Origin: Sabethes cyaneus
Taxonomy: Eukaryota; Arthropoda; Insecta; Diptera; Culicidae
NCBI RefSeq assembly: GCF_943734655.1
Contig: NC_071355.1
Span: forward strand, 238,710,027-238,774,026
Reading direction: 5' to 3'
Length of the DNA: 64,000 nt
The translations under genes and the position numbers were made by a program. Shown piece after piece: positions 1 through 10,110 of the stretch; position 1 is the stretch's first letter; each line of letters starts with the position of its first letter. Below the pieces are notes generated by a model that saw only the letters and a list, made by a program, of their open reading frames with translations, was not told the origin of the DNA and searched no databases.

Positions 1-245
1 CCTTCTTTTCCTATTTTCCGTTTTCCTATTTCCAATTTTTCTCTATTATCTTTTCATTTCTAACTTTGTTTTGTTGCTTTCATCCGATCTTCTTTCCCAC
101 TTTTCTACCCATCGTCTAATTTTTCAATTTATTATTTCCGTTTTCCTCTCCTTAAGTTTGCAATACACTCAAGTAGCTTTTTACGCGAAAGATACGTTTC
201 GCGTAAATCGAAATCGCGTAAATTCCGAAATTCGCGTAAGAAAAC
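1..245. repeat. Pyrimidine-rich tract ending in short repeats
   Basis: The first 170 bases are T/C-rich simple sequence. From about 178 to 245 there are two or three degenerate direct repeats of a 20-30 base motif containing CGCGTAAATTCCGAAATTCG. The same motif recurs at 816-955. No credible coding region. Confidence 0.6.
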
Positions 246-700
246 CTCGTGAGCTAATCTAATCTAATCTCACACTAACGCAGCCAATTCTGGAAGGCAT
301 TCTGGAAAATGACGGTTACTTGAATCAATCATTTTTCTTGTCAACGGCCAGGCCAACTGCGCAGCATGTACCGCAGAGAGAACTCCAAGGAATCAAGTGG
401 AACCAGAAAAAATACCTAATTCCATTGAACTCCTTGAAATAAAGGGGAAAGGAAGAAAGCGTGGTCCTCCCGTACCAAACGCTTCCCATATACATAGATA
501 ATGATTTATTTGCAGTCGTTGGGAGTGTCTTTGCTAATAATGGTTAAGTGATACTTCGGACCCTCAGGGATGAACTAATGGCATTTAGACCAGAAGCCAG
601 CCTGCAATTGGCCAAGGATATAGCGCCTTTTTCTGAAAATAGATTAGTTTGCTCCTAGCTTGGCTACTCAATTATACAAACTGAAGTATTTAGAGGTATG
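246..700 (-). repeat. Interspersed repeat shared with the 36 kb retroposon
   Basis: Blocks here match the retroposon at 36101-37274: GGCCAGGCCAACTG (near 343), GTTGGGAGT, CGGACCCTC(A/G)GGGATG, TGCAATTGGCCAAGG and ATAGCGCCTT occur in the same order in both places. This copy is older and its ends are not clear. Minus orientation is inferred from the poly(A)-like tail of the 36 kb copy. No ORF is shared, so it is probably a non-autonomous retroposon or the untranslated part of a LINE. Confidence 0.55.
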
Positions 701-815
701 GTCACGTGGAGGCGCTAGGTAGGGGCTTGAGATGGCTAAGGCTATGTGGGGCGCTTTTTCCTAGTCCTTCCCCATTTCATACCCACAATAAGCATAACAA
801 TAAACTCAGAGCACA

Positions 816-955
816 TCCACGTAAATTCCAAAAATCGCGTAAAAAACTGTGTGAGTTTCGAAATTTGCGTCAAAAAAAAAACCGTGAAAATTCCGAAATT
901 CGCGTCAAAAAACCGTATAAATTCTGAATATGGCGTAAAAAAACAAACCGTATAA
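816..955. repeat. Degenerate minisatellite (CGTAAATTCCGAAATTCG type)
   Basis: Four or five tandem units of roughly 30-35 bases carry variants of 'cgtgaaaattccgaaatt' followed by cgcgt(c/a)aaaaaa. It is the same motif family as at 178-245, and the two clusters flank the interspersed repeat at 246-700. Confidence 0.65.
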
Positions 956-1440
956 AAAGCGAGTTTAGTGTACTTAAATTTTTCAGTCCAATTTGTGCTT
1001 ATCATTTTTTTTCTGTTTCTTTTTTAAGTGGTTTTAACTCAGAATCTTTGTCATTTATCAAAAATTACTGGTACTCTTCTTGATATGGTTCTCTTTATTT
1101 ACTTTTTTACCTTCTCTTTCATTTCCATTTTTCCTTTGTTTCTCGTTTTCCTTTACGTTTTATTTTCCTGATTTTTCTTAATCATTTTGGGCGACCCATA
1201 TTAAGTTTTCCCTGAGAAGAGAAAACTCATCTCTCTGTTTTTCATTTCTCTGGAAGAAGAGTTTTTCAACATTTCTCATCTCATTTGGCTATTTCTTTGG
1301 TTCTTTTTCAACTTTTATCTCCCATTATTCTTTCTTATTTCACTTGCTCATTCTTATTCCCTATATTTCTTTCATTTTTCTTTTTTAGATGACTTACAAT
1401 TTTTCGTTGTCATTTATTTTTTCCATTTGTTCATCTTTTT
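956..1440. repeat. T/C-rich low-complexity tract
   Basis: Mostly pyrimidine-rich simple sequence with runs such as TTTCTCTTTC. No coding signal apart from composition. Confidence 0.55.
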
Positions 1441-1454
1441 TTGGAATTTTACCA

Positions 1455-1530
1455 TTGTAGGTGTGGCTCGCACCCACACTCTTTCGGTTGGCACCCGAAT
1501 ACTTTAATCACTAAGCTACTTCTATGCGAC
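1455..1530 (-). repeat. tRNA-Gly-like SINE head or tRNA pseudogene
   Basis: Read on the minus strand this holds a box A-like TAGCTTAGTGATTA, a five-base anticodon stem (TTCGG/CCGAA) closing a loop GTGCCAA with anticodon GCC, and a box B-like GGGTGCGAGCC. That is tRNA-Gly(GCC)-like, but the acceptor stem does not pair properly, so it is not a working tRNA. The minus-strand downstream side (below 1450) becomes A-rich, as expected for a SINE. Pol III origin is inference. Confidence 0.5.
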
Positions 1531-1814
1531 AATATTATTTTTGAGTGACTGCTCTTTGTTTCTGTCGCTGAGAAGACAGACTGTTATCTACTCGGTCAGT
1601 GCGATAGAAACAAGCAGTGCGTTGCGGACAGTCGCTTCGACAAGTCTTGTGATTAAACCACCAAACCATCAAGTGTGTTTTCTTTTTTTATTTATACTCC
1701 TATAAAACTATACGCGGTCATGACGTAAACTCTTTTGGAAAGGAAAGAAGTGTCTGGTGCGAAGAATGATAAATTAAGATGAATTGTAAAATTTCGATAT
1801 AGACCAAAACTATG

Positions 1815-2230
1815 TTGAGTTATGCTTTTCCTTATTTTTTTCCGGTTTTCACTTTGTTCTTCTCATTCCGTTTTCTTGTATTGGTTTCTTCTTTCCCTTT
1901 TCCTTCGCTATTTTTCTGATTCACTTCTGCTTTACATCTGCTGCTTTAGTGCTTTCCTTCTTCCCTTTGCCATTCATTTTACCTTTTTCGGTTTTGTGTC
2001 TCCTTCTATTTCTCATTTCCTTTTTCTCATATCCTGTTACCATTCCCGCTTGCTCAGTAGCTTCTTCGTTTCGTCCTAAATCTTTCTTTTTTTCAATTGC
2101 CATTGTTCTATTTCCTTACCCCAATTTCACATTTCCCTATTTCATTTCTCACTTCCCTTCCCTACGTCCCTGTTTCTTTTTCTCTACTTTTCTTCTCTAT
2201 TCAATTTGTTTTCGTTTCGTGGTACTCATC
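1815..2230. repeat. T/C-rich low-complexity tract
   Basis: Strongly pyrimidine-rich on the plus strand. It produces long open frames of Phe, Ser and Leu in several frames at once, a composition artefact and not coding. The flank 1531-1814 shows nothing recognisable. Confidence 0.6.
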
Positions 2231-3240
2231 GAAATTTTCTATAACTTTGACGAAAAACACTTTTTTGCTGTGACAATCTTAATTTACGGAAATAACCGGA
2301 ATGTATGACCAAACGCCTCCGCGCTGGAGTTTTAACCAGGGCACTGACATCTGTGCATCGTTTGGTCAGGAGTGTTTTTAGGTTTATAACACCAACTTCT
2401 ACTTTGGGCCCACGGAAAAATCCTGCCACAGATAAGAGAGTATTCGTAAGGTGCTCGCATTAGCTGTACTTTAACTCGCACATGAATTAGTTACAGCTTT
2501 GTACAAATCGTGTAGGGAGCGAGCTAGGATTCTACACGACGAAAATACACGGCGTTTTGTCAGAGGCCTGGTTTTGGTTACAGCCAAGGCTTTGTAAAAA
2601 AATATATCTATTGGTATTAAAAGTTGACCTCATCAAACAACCAGCTTTTTTCGATAAAATAATCCCAGCTGTGCATTGGCGGATGCGTTTTCTCCATCCA
2701 TGCCGATTGTCGGTAAAGTTACTCTTATCCCACCTACTTCGGCGTTAAGTTTAGCGTGTCATTGACGGGCGGTTACCCTCTGTCGCTACGGTTCATACTT
2801 AATGCCAGCCATCGCTTTTTTCCTTGTTAATTATCCTCCAGGAGTTTTTACTGTCGGTCTATCGTTCTTGGAAAACTGAATTGTTGGACAAAAGCTATAC
2901 TTCACTTAATATGGACAAAACATGTTTCACATTTCAGGGTAAATCTATAAACAAACCTAAAGCGCATATATGGGAAATCCTAATTTACTTTTTCTATGCG
3001 AGTTGCTTTCCATGGAAAACATAGTAAATTTGTATTGCACATTTTTCTTAACTTCCTTTTCTTATTACGCGTAATTCTGCTATACGTAAAAGCCGAGATT
3101 TTTATTTCGATTGTTGCATCAACAACGTTCCGTTCGAAATGAAGCATGTACCAGGGAGCACAAAAGCCGGATTAACGGATTAAACGGATTGGATATCGTA
3201 CTTATTATAATTACACAATATGCCAGGAATCTCGAATTAT
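2231..3240. other. Unassigned intergenic sequence
   Basis: About 1 kb with no coding region, RNA gene or repeat that I recognise. It lies downstream of the FAMeT-domain gene on the other strand. Some short open frames of 60-70 codons have no family resemblance. Confidence 0.4.
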
Positions 3241-3368
3241 TTTATTTCTCTTAAAAAATCCAATTTATAATTTACTCAATAGATTTATGATATCAGAAAC
3301 ATGACCCTTGTAATATGGGAAATACCTTGTTTTTTATCTTCTCCAACAATTCCGACTACTCCGATGAT

Positions 3369-4084
3369 TCAAGCTGGACCTACTGGACAATCAAAGAAAT
3401 ACACCACCGGAACATCCCAATTGCTAAATCCGATGTAATTGAAAGACAGCTTTGGATCTTGAAATTGCAGCAAAGGCCGGGCGTCGCCATCTCTGTACAA
3501 TTTAACTCTTCCATTGGGATAGAACTCAATCGTAACATACAATGGTTTGAGCTGCGAGAGCAAACCATTGCTGGCTTGCTCGAGCAAAACAACTTGGTTT
3601 CTGGTGCTATTGGGTGCTGTTCGAATGTACCGACGAACTGCGATCCGCTGGTTGTTCCAACCCGAGAGAACTGGAAAATAGAATTTTCTTTTGGTTAACC
3701 GCCATTTAAAAGCAAAACCTTTTTCAATTTTACCAATTTCATGCATTTCAACGTTGTCATAAGGGTATGCAACCGGTGCTAGCCGAAGATGGCCATCATT
3801 TCTTGCCAGAACTCCCAGTCGAATTCGGGTCACGTTGGCCGTAGAATGAATGTGCCGAAAGTTAGCCATTGAAAAATATGGATGCATTCCATTGTAACCA
3901 TCGACTGAGTTGTATTGTAGACAACCAAGGGATGCTAAAATTAGCAAGTTGCGAAAAATGAGGCAAAATATTTTTTTTTCAGTGCAGAAACTGAAAATTA
4001 AAACTAACCTTGAAACTGGTTGTCGTATTGCGCCGCACTGAGACTAATGGCTACTGAAAGACAAAACACCACTAGTTTCCCCAT
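3369..4084 (-). CDS. Secreted FAMeT-domain protein (two exons)
   Basis: The model has two exons: 4084-4009 and 3934-3369, with a 74-bp GT-AG intron. Exon 1 codes for a signal peptide (MGKLVVFCLSVAISLSAAQ); the phase joins correctly into exon 2, giving about 213 residues. The mature part resembles the farnesoic-acid-O-methyltransferase-type domain: an N-terminal YNGMHPYFSM segment, a central GWNNQRIAVRR block, and near the C-terminus IEFYPNGRVKLYRDGDARPL followed by NYIGFSNWDVPVVYFFDC. Members of this family are often annotated as methyltransferases, but the domain carries no recognised SAM-binding motif, and a binding or extracellular role is as likely. A TATA box lies 36 bases upstream of the ATG and an AATAAA sits at 3246-3241. 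No close neighbour suggests a pathway. Confidence 0.85.
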
Positions 4085-4119
4085 GACTACGAACTAAATT
4101 GCGGATGTGATAAAGCGGT

Positions 4120-4127
4120 TATTTATA
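4120..4127 (-). promoter_or_regulatory. TATA box of the FAMeT-domain gene
   Basis: TATAAATA on the minus strand, 36-43 bases upstream of the start codon. This puts transcription start about 10 bases before the ATG, so the 5' UTR is very short. Confidence 0.7.
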
Positions 4128-4338
4128 TTCTTTCAAATGTTTGCCCAACTAGTCTTAGTTTATTTGAACTATTTTATCTTTCCTTTTCCAAATAGACTAG
4201 AGCTACACTTTCTCGGTAAAAACTAATCTGCTTTATCTGCCATTCCCCCCATAAATATTCGGTGACAAAAGCACGTCAATGTTGCTAAAGCACGTTTTTC
4301 TGCTAAATGATATTAGATTTTATTTTTTACATTTAGTT

Positions 4339-5400
4339 CTAATAGGCTTTTTTACACCATACATAGAATATGTGTATTTCATTCTGGAATACATTGATGT
4401 CTTCTTCATTTCTTATTTCCAAAAAGAGCTTCATGTCGTCGGCACATATTAGCACTTTAGGTTCCTTGAGAATAAAGGAAATGTCGTTTACATACAAAAT
4501 AAAAAGAAGAGGTCCCAAATGAGAACCTTGAGGGACCCCAGAAATGACTTGAATTGGATTCGAGTTCTTTTCGTAAAATTTAATTATTTGTTGGCGATTA
4601 GATAAATACGATTCAGGACATTTCAGAAGCCCTGGTTCAATTCCAATCTTTTGCAATTTGAAAAGCAGCATTGGTATGATGTCAATGCGATCGAATGGTT
4701 TGCTAAAGTCCGTGTTAAGTGCTGCTACATGGCTTCCATTATCCATTGCATTCATGAATAGTCAGTCTATGAATTCCAGTAAATTTGTCATAGTCGAGCG
4801 TCCTTTGAAGAAACCGTGTTGCATTTCTGTAATTCTGTTTTTTAATTTGAAGGAATAATTTTTCATTAATAATTGCTTCGAAAAGTTTGGGATTGCAAGA
4901 GATTATGGCAATACCGCGATAATTACGTACGGCAGAATTCCGACCCGATTTAAAGATAGGTACTAGAAATGAGCTTTTCCATATTTTTTGGAAAAGATTC
5001 CAGTGATAAGTTAAAAAGCCAAAACAAAAGAGCTGTAAGCTCCATTGTAATGTTTTTTTTATGAAAACTGGAGGGATTCCATCCCGTCCAGGGCTTTTTG
5101 AGGCATCTAAATTTTTTAAAGCCCGAAAAATATCCTGAGCATGAAGTTGGTTGACGCCTATATCCATTGAAAATTCTGGATAAAATGAAAAACAGTCGCG
5201 ATCGCGAACTTCTTTAGAAAATGTTGTATAAATTTCTTGAAAAAAATTTGCAAAGAGATTACAAATCTTTTGCGAGCTATCCCCAACACTTTCATCAAGA
5301 TGCGTTAGTAATTAAAGAAGTTTTTAGGACTGGACTTTATTTCAAGTTCAATTTTTGAATTGTACTCTTCAAATGCATTGCTAATTGCTAAATTTAGCTG
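4339..5400 (-). pseudogene. Jockey-clade non-LTR reverse transcriptase relic
   Basis: Minus-strand pieces read in order as a non-LTR reverse transcriptase: LDASKSPGRDGIPPVF and VRNYRGIAIISCNPKLFEA around 5167-4870, then after frameshifts near 4750-4800 VAALNTDFSKPFDRID, ISGVPQGSHLGPLLFILYVNDI and ADDMKLFLEI. The catalytic (Y/F)ADD appears as CADD. No RNase H or clear 3' tail is seen. It is broken and 5'-truncated, with upstream fragments traceable to about 5400. The GVPQGS-LGPLLF style points to the Jockey clade. Confidence 0.8.
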
Positions 5401-5439
5401 GTTGCAGATGTCCAAATATATTGTTAAATTTTCACTATT

Positions 5440-5710
5440 GACGTGTTTTTTTATAAATTTTATGGACTTTTTGTTTGCGATTTTTCGTTTGCGATCGTTT
5501 CTTGTCTCATTTTCCCTTTTATTCTCTACCGTTTTCCCACCTTTTCTCTCACGTTTTTCCTTGTTTTTCTCTTTTCTGCATCGGTTTTCCTATTTTTTCT
5601 TTCTTTGTATTTTTTTCTTGTCTCATTTGTTCCTTATTCCTCATTCAATTTCGTATGTTCCGTTCTTCCTCTCATTATGTTCGTTATCTTCAACCGGTTT
5701 CGGGTAAGTT
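5440..5710. repeat. Pyrimidine-rich tract
   Basis: Continuous T/C-rich sequence with loosely repeated TTTTCC/TCTC words. All three plus frames are open with Phe/Ser/Leu-rich translations, which is a composition effect. Confidence 0.65.
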
Positions 5711-5819
5711 GTTATCCATCTACGGGGTCTATCTACGGTCCAACCTTCCAAAGTCAAAAAAAATAGCTAGCTGCTTAAGATTCCTACCAGTTCTACCGTT
5801 AGCACATTGATTCCGTAAT

Positions 5820-6430
5820 TGAAGTTAAACTTCAATAAACTTACGAGAGAGAACTCGAAGAAAAAAACTGGTATGGAAATAAGAAAAACGAAGGAACAAA
5901 TCGTAACTCAACAACGGGACGTAAAAAGCGAAAAAAGTGGAAAAGAACAAACTGGAAACAAAGGAAAAACGGGGCAAAAAAGTAGAGACTGGACAGAAAA
6001 AGAGGGACAACGAGGAAAACGAGAAAGAATGTGTGGGTAAACTGAACAGAAAAGGAGAAAAAATGGAACAGAAAACAGAAAGGACAAAAAAGGAGGAAGA
6101 GCAGGACATAATAAGAGGTAGAAAGGAATCGTCGAAAACGAAAAAAAGAAAAGGAACTAACAGTACAGCAAACAAAAAATCAGTCTGGAAGATACGTAAA
6201 ACGGGGCAGAAAAGAGGAAAATTAAGACTGAAAAAACGGGATAGGGCAGATGAGAAAGAGGAAACCACAGACAGAAAAAAGAGAAAAAGGGAGGAAAACG
6301 ATACAAATTAAATAGAGGGAATACGGGACAGAAGAAGAAAGAACGCAAAGGAAAGAGGAAGAACGAGACAAGAATGGAAAATGGAACAGAAATCAGGAGA
6401 AACCAAAAGACAAAAGAAGAATAGTGAGAA
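5820..6430. repeat. Purine-rich tract
   Basis: About 600 bases strongly A/G-rich on the plus strand, translating as Lys/Glu/Arg-rich frames. It is of opposite strand bias to the tracts on either side. No coding evidence. Confidence 0.65.
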
Positions 6431-6539
6431 TTTTTTTTGTTTATTCAAATATGTTCAAAGAAGTATGCTGTCTTCAGTAAAGTTGTACAACAATTTTTCG
6501 GAACGGATTTTCGTTCTCATTTATCAATTTAATTTTTCT

Positions 6540-7090
6540 TTTCTTTCAATTTGCTATTGTTAAATTGTTCAGTTCTGCTTCTGCTTTTCATTTCCTTCCT
6601 GTTTTGCCATTCTTTCCATGTATCTCTCTTATTTTTCTGATTTTTTTTTTCATTTTTCTGTTCCACATTCAGTTTTTTCTCCCCCTGGAAGGGGAAGTAT
6701 TTGCCCTCTTCTATATCTTTTTCTCTTGGTTCATTTTTTGTTTTCGGTTTTTATGCCTATTGGCTATTTCCCATAGTTTCGTCCTTCTTTATCTCCAATT
6801 TTTCGTTCCTATCATTGCCTCATTCCACTCTCCGATTTTTATTCCATTTTTCTTTTTTACCGTTTATTTTTTCATTCTAATTTCTCTTTTTCATTTATCT
6901 TTTCCATTATATCTTTTACGTTTATTTTTCAAAGATTCCTTTTTCTATATTTTTTATTTAATTTTTCGATTGCACATTTTCCACTCCTTTTTAATATTCT
7001 TTTTTCATTTTCTTCTTCCATTTTCGCTTTATCTTTCTCGTTCCGCTCCCGAATATTACTTACATTCTCCCTTTTCTTTTTGGTTTTGTT
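6540..7090. repeat. Pyrimidine-rich tract
   Basis: Again T/C-rich. A 175-codon Phe-rich open frame (6565-7092) has no domain and is explained by base composition. Confidence 0.65.
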
Positions 7091-7144
7091 AATCATTTGG
7101 TTTAGAGCAACCTCGAGTGATTAGTCTTGACCTTGAAATGCGGT

Positions 7145-7320
7145 CAAACATATTTTATTAATATTTTTTGAAACGATGGTTCTAAAATTGATGAAGGGAC
7201 GGTAGGGGAAAGTAATGAAATTTGTTTGGAAAATGAAGGGGAAAGAGTGGAAAGGTAAGGGGGGGGGGAATACGTAGGTACGCTTAACAAGTCGTTGTGA
7301 CTCCTACCTTTTGTCCAATG
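7145..7320 (+). repeat. Half copy of the 24.9 kb fold-back MITE
   Basis: TTAATATTTTTTGAAACGAT, a segment near GGTTCTAAAATTGATGAA, then GGAAAGAGTGGAAAGG, a poly-G run, and GCTTAACAAG followed by GTGACTCCTACC match the left arm of the fold-back at 24854-25256 in order. The right arm is missing. Confidence 0.75.
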
Positions 7321-7439
7321 CGCACCAGCGCCAGCGTGCCCCGACGGTAGGCACCATAACAGTTTGGTCCTACAACAATGCAGTCGATAATCGTCTATCT
7401 TCTCGGTGGTAGAAGCGGTGGTCGCACCAAACGCTCCTC

Positions 7440-7600
7440 TGCTTTAATTTTTACATTTATGGTTTCCCACTTTCTTTTTTCATTTCTTTTTTTCAATACC
7501 CTTGATATTTACACTTGCGCAATAGTTCTTTCTCGTTTCGCCCTATCATTTCTTTGACCTTTTTAATAATTTTTTTTGGGTCGCCTTTCTCATTTATTTC
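7440..7600. repeat. Pyrimidine-rich flank of the 7.6 kb repeat
   Basis: T/C-rich sequence that continues in style on the far side of the insertion (9550-9780). This suggests that the element at 7604-9548 landed inside a single low-complexity tract. Confidence 0.5.
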
Positions 7601-7603
7601 CCT

Positions 7604-9548
7604 ACTAGCTGACCCGACAAACTTCGTATTGCCACAAATTAACCTGTGTTGTACATAAATCATGAATCTCGGATGATCTTTGTCACTATCTCGAGTTTTG
7701 CAAGCCCCCCAGTGGGCGGCGCTTCCGACGGCGGGTCACCGGCAACACTCGCGACCGGCTCGTCCTGAATGATCTAGTGTTACTATAGATAGTTTTTGTG
7801 GTCTTGTTATTGATTAATGTTTTATGGAAGAGTCTCGAATTTCTCGAGTTGGATTAGTTTTTGAGTTTCGCAAAAATTTCTGTTTTATTTGTATGAGAGT
7901 CCATATCCCCCTACCACAGGGGTGAGAGGTCTCTAACTATCATAAAATAAATTCAAGACTCAAAAATCTCCTACATGCTAAATTTGGTTCCATTTGCTTG
8001 ATTAGTACTCAAATTATAAGGAAATTTGTATTTCATTTGTATGGGAGCCCACCCTCTTAAAAGGGAAAGGGGTCGTAATACACCACAGAAAAAAAATTCT
8101 GCCATCTAAAACTCTCACATGCCAAATTTGGTTCCATTTGCTTGATTAGTTCTAAAGTTATGAGCAAATTTGTATTTCGTTTGAATGGGAGCCCCCCCCC
8201 CCCCTCCTAAAAAGGTAAGAAGTCCTAATTCATAATGGGAAAAATGGTTGCCTCCAAAAACACCCACATGCCAAATATGGTTCCATTTGCTTGATTAGTT
8301 CTCGAATTATGAGGAAATTTGTATTTCATTTGTGTAGAAGCCCCCCCTCTTGAAGTGTGGAAGGATTCTAATTCACCGTAGAAAATATTTTTGCCTCCAA
8401 AAACCTCCACATGCCGAATTTGGTTCTATTTGCTTGATTAGTTCTCGAGTTATGGGGAAATTTGTATTTCATTTGTATTGGAGCCCCCCCTCCTAATGTG
8501 GGAAGAGGTCCTAATTCATCACAGAAAAAATTCTTGCCTCCAAAAACACCTACACGCCAAATTTGGTTCCATTTGCTGGATTAGTTCTCGAGTTATGAAG
8601 AAATTTGTATTTCGTTTGTATAGGACCCCCCCCTCCTAAAGTGGGGAGGGGCCCAATTCATCATTGAAAAAAAAATTGTCTCCAAAAACACACATATGCC
8701 AAATTTGGTTCTATTCGCTTGATTAGTTCTCGAGTTATGAGGAAATTTGTATGGAAGCCCCCTCTCTTAAAGGGGAGAGGAGTTATAATTCCTCTTATAA
8801 AGAGGGGAGGGGTCTCAATTCACCATAGAATAAATTCTTGTCACCAAAAAAAACACCCACATGCCAAATGTTGTTCTATTTGCTTGATTAGTTCTCGAGT
8901 TAGGAGGAAATTTGTATTTCATTTGTACAGGAGCCCCCCTCTTAGAGTGGGGAGGGGTCCTAATTCACCGTAGAAAATTTTCCTGCCCTCGAAAACCTTC
9001 ACATGCCAAATTTGGTTCCATTTGCTTGATTAGTTCTCGAGTTAGGAGGAAATTTGTATTTCATTTGTACAGGAGCCCCCCCTCTTAGAGTGGGGAGGGG
9101 TCCTAATTCACCGTAGAAAATTTTCCTACCCTCGAAAACCTTCACATGTCAAATTTGGTTCCATTTGCTTGATTAGTTCTCGAGTTATGAGGAAATTTGT
9201 ATGGAAGCCCCCTCTCTTAAAGGGGAGAGGAGTTACAATTCCCCTTATAAAGAGGGGAGGGGTCTCAAATTACCCTAGAATAAATTCTTGTCACCGAAAA
9301 CACCCACATGCCAAATTTGGTTCTATTTGCTTGATTAGTTCTCGAGTTATGCAGAAATTTGTGTTTCATTTGTATGGGAGCCCCCCCTCTTAGTGGGGGA
9401 GGGGTCTCTAACCATCACTAAAACCTTTCCTGGCCCCAAAAACCTCTACATGCAAATTTTCACGCCGATTGGTTCAGTAGTTTTTGATTCTATAAGGAAC
9501 ACAGGACAGACAGACAGACAGACAGAAATCCTTCTTTATAGGTATAGA
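7604..9548 (+). repeat. Interspersed element with about ten 145-bp internal tandem units
   Basis: It opens with TAGCTGACCCGACAAACTTC and closes with (GACA)n followed by CTTCTTTATAGGTATAGAT. Between them the anchor TTGGTTCCATTTGCTTGATT recurs near 7981, 8124, 8273, 8418, 8561, 8701, 8867, 9008, 9151 and 9316, giving spacings of 140-149 except two of 165-166. Each unit carries a C-run next to CTCTTA and GGGGAGGGG, so single strands could fold. Units at about 8700-9150 are re-duplicated as a 450-base three-unit block. No transposase or reverse transcriptase is present; the superfamily is unknown to me. Confidence 0.8.
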
Positions 9549-9785
9549 TTTGTTATTAAATTCTATTCAATCTTCCTATTTTCATTTTCATTTCCATGTC
9601 CCAATTTCACATATCCCTGTCAGTTCCTTTCCCAGTTTCCTTCCCCTCTGCCCTTTTTCATTTTCTTTTCCACTTGATTGCATTTCTCTGTTCTTTTTTT
9701 TATTATTCCTTCCGTTTTCTGCTTCTTTTTCTGTCGAATCCCTGTCCCCTTTTAGTTTTCCAGTTTTTCTCATCGCAAATAAGTT
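9549..9785. repeat. Pyrimidine-rich tract
   Basis: T/C-rich simple sequence following the repeat element; all open frames here are compositional. Confidence 0.55.
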
Positions 9786-10110
9786 TCTTTGAAAGCAAAC
9801 AATCCATCTTATCCAGGCGGAATTTGAAGATACTCGCTTTTACATCTTTTCACATCGAGAAACCTGCCACCAGAAATACGTGCTTGACATAACCCTAGCT
9901 GTCCTCAGTTCTGGGATGGGAATGTCAATTCATCAGAATGGTTTGGTTTGGACTGTTCATATTTTTATTTTGAACTTTTTCCTTCGTCCGCTTTTAAGTT
10001 TTAATGAAGTGTGCAATAGACTGGGAGAAGCCAGCTTGAGTAAAGCTCATTGTCTTATACAAAGTGGCACAAAAACTCAGTATATTTTAAAAAAGCCTAT
10101 AAACATAACA
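9786..10110. other. Unassigned sequence
   Basis: No gene recognised. An open frame at 9880-10116 (78 codons) has no family resemblance and no clear start or splice context. Confidence 0.35.

Noticed and set aside
1822..2308. Open frames of 85-119 codons rich in Phe, Ser, Leu
   Set aside because: Overlapping frames on both strands in a pyrimidine-rich tract; no domain, composition artefact.
3666..3700. A GT...AG pair inside the FAMeT-gene second exon that could be a 29-bp intron
   Set aside because: Too short for an insect intron; removing it would shift the frame, while the open frame reads through the conserved domain.
5443..7092. Long Phe-rich and Lys/Glu-rich open frames (up to 175 codons), superficially like membrane or nuclear proteins
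   Set aside because: They follow purine/pyrimidine bias, are open in several frames at once and have no start or splice context.
7604..9548. CRISPR-like regular repeats
   Set aside because: Units are about 145 bp and contiguous without unique spacers, the genome is eukaryotic, and the unit belongs to an interspersed element.
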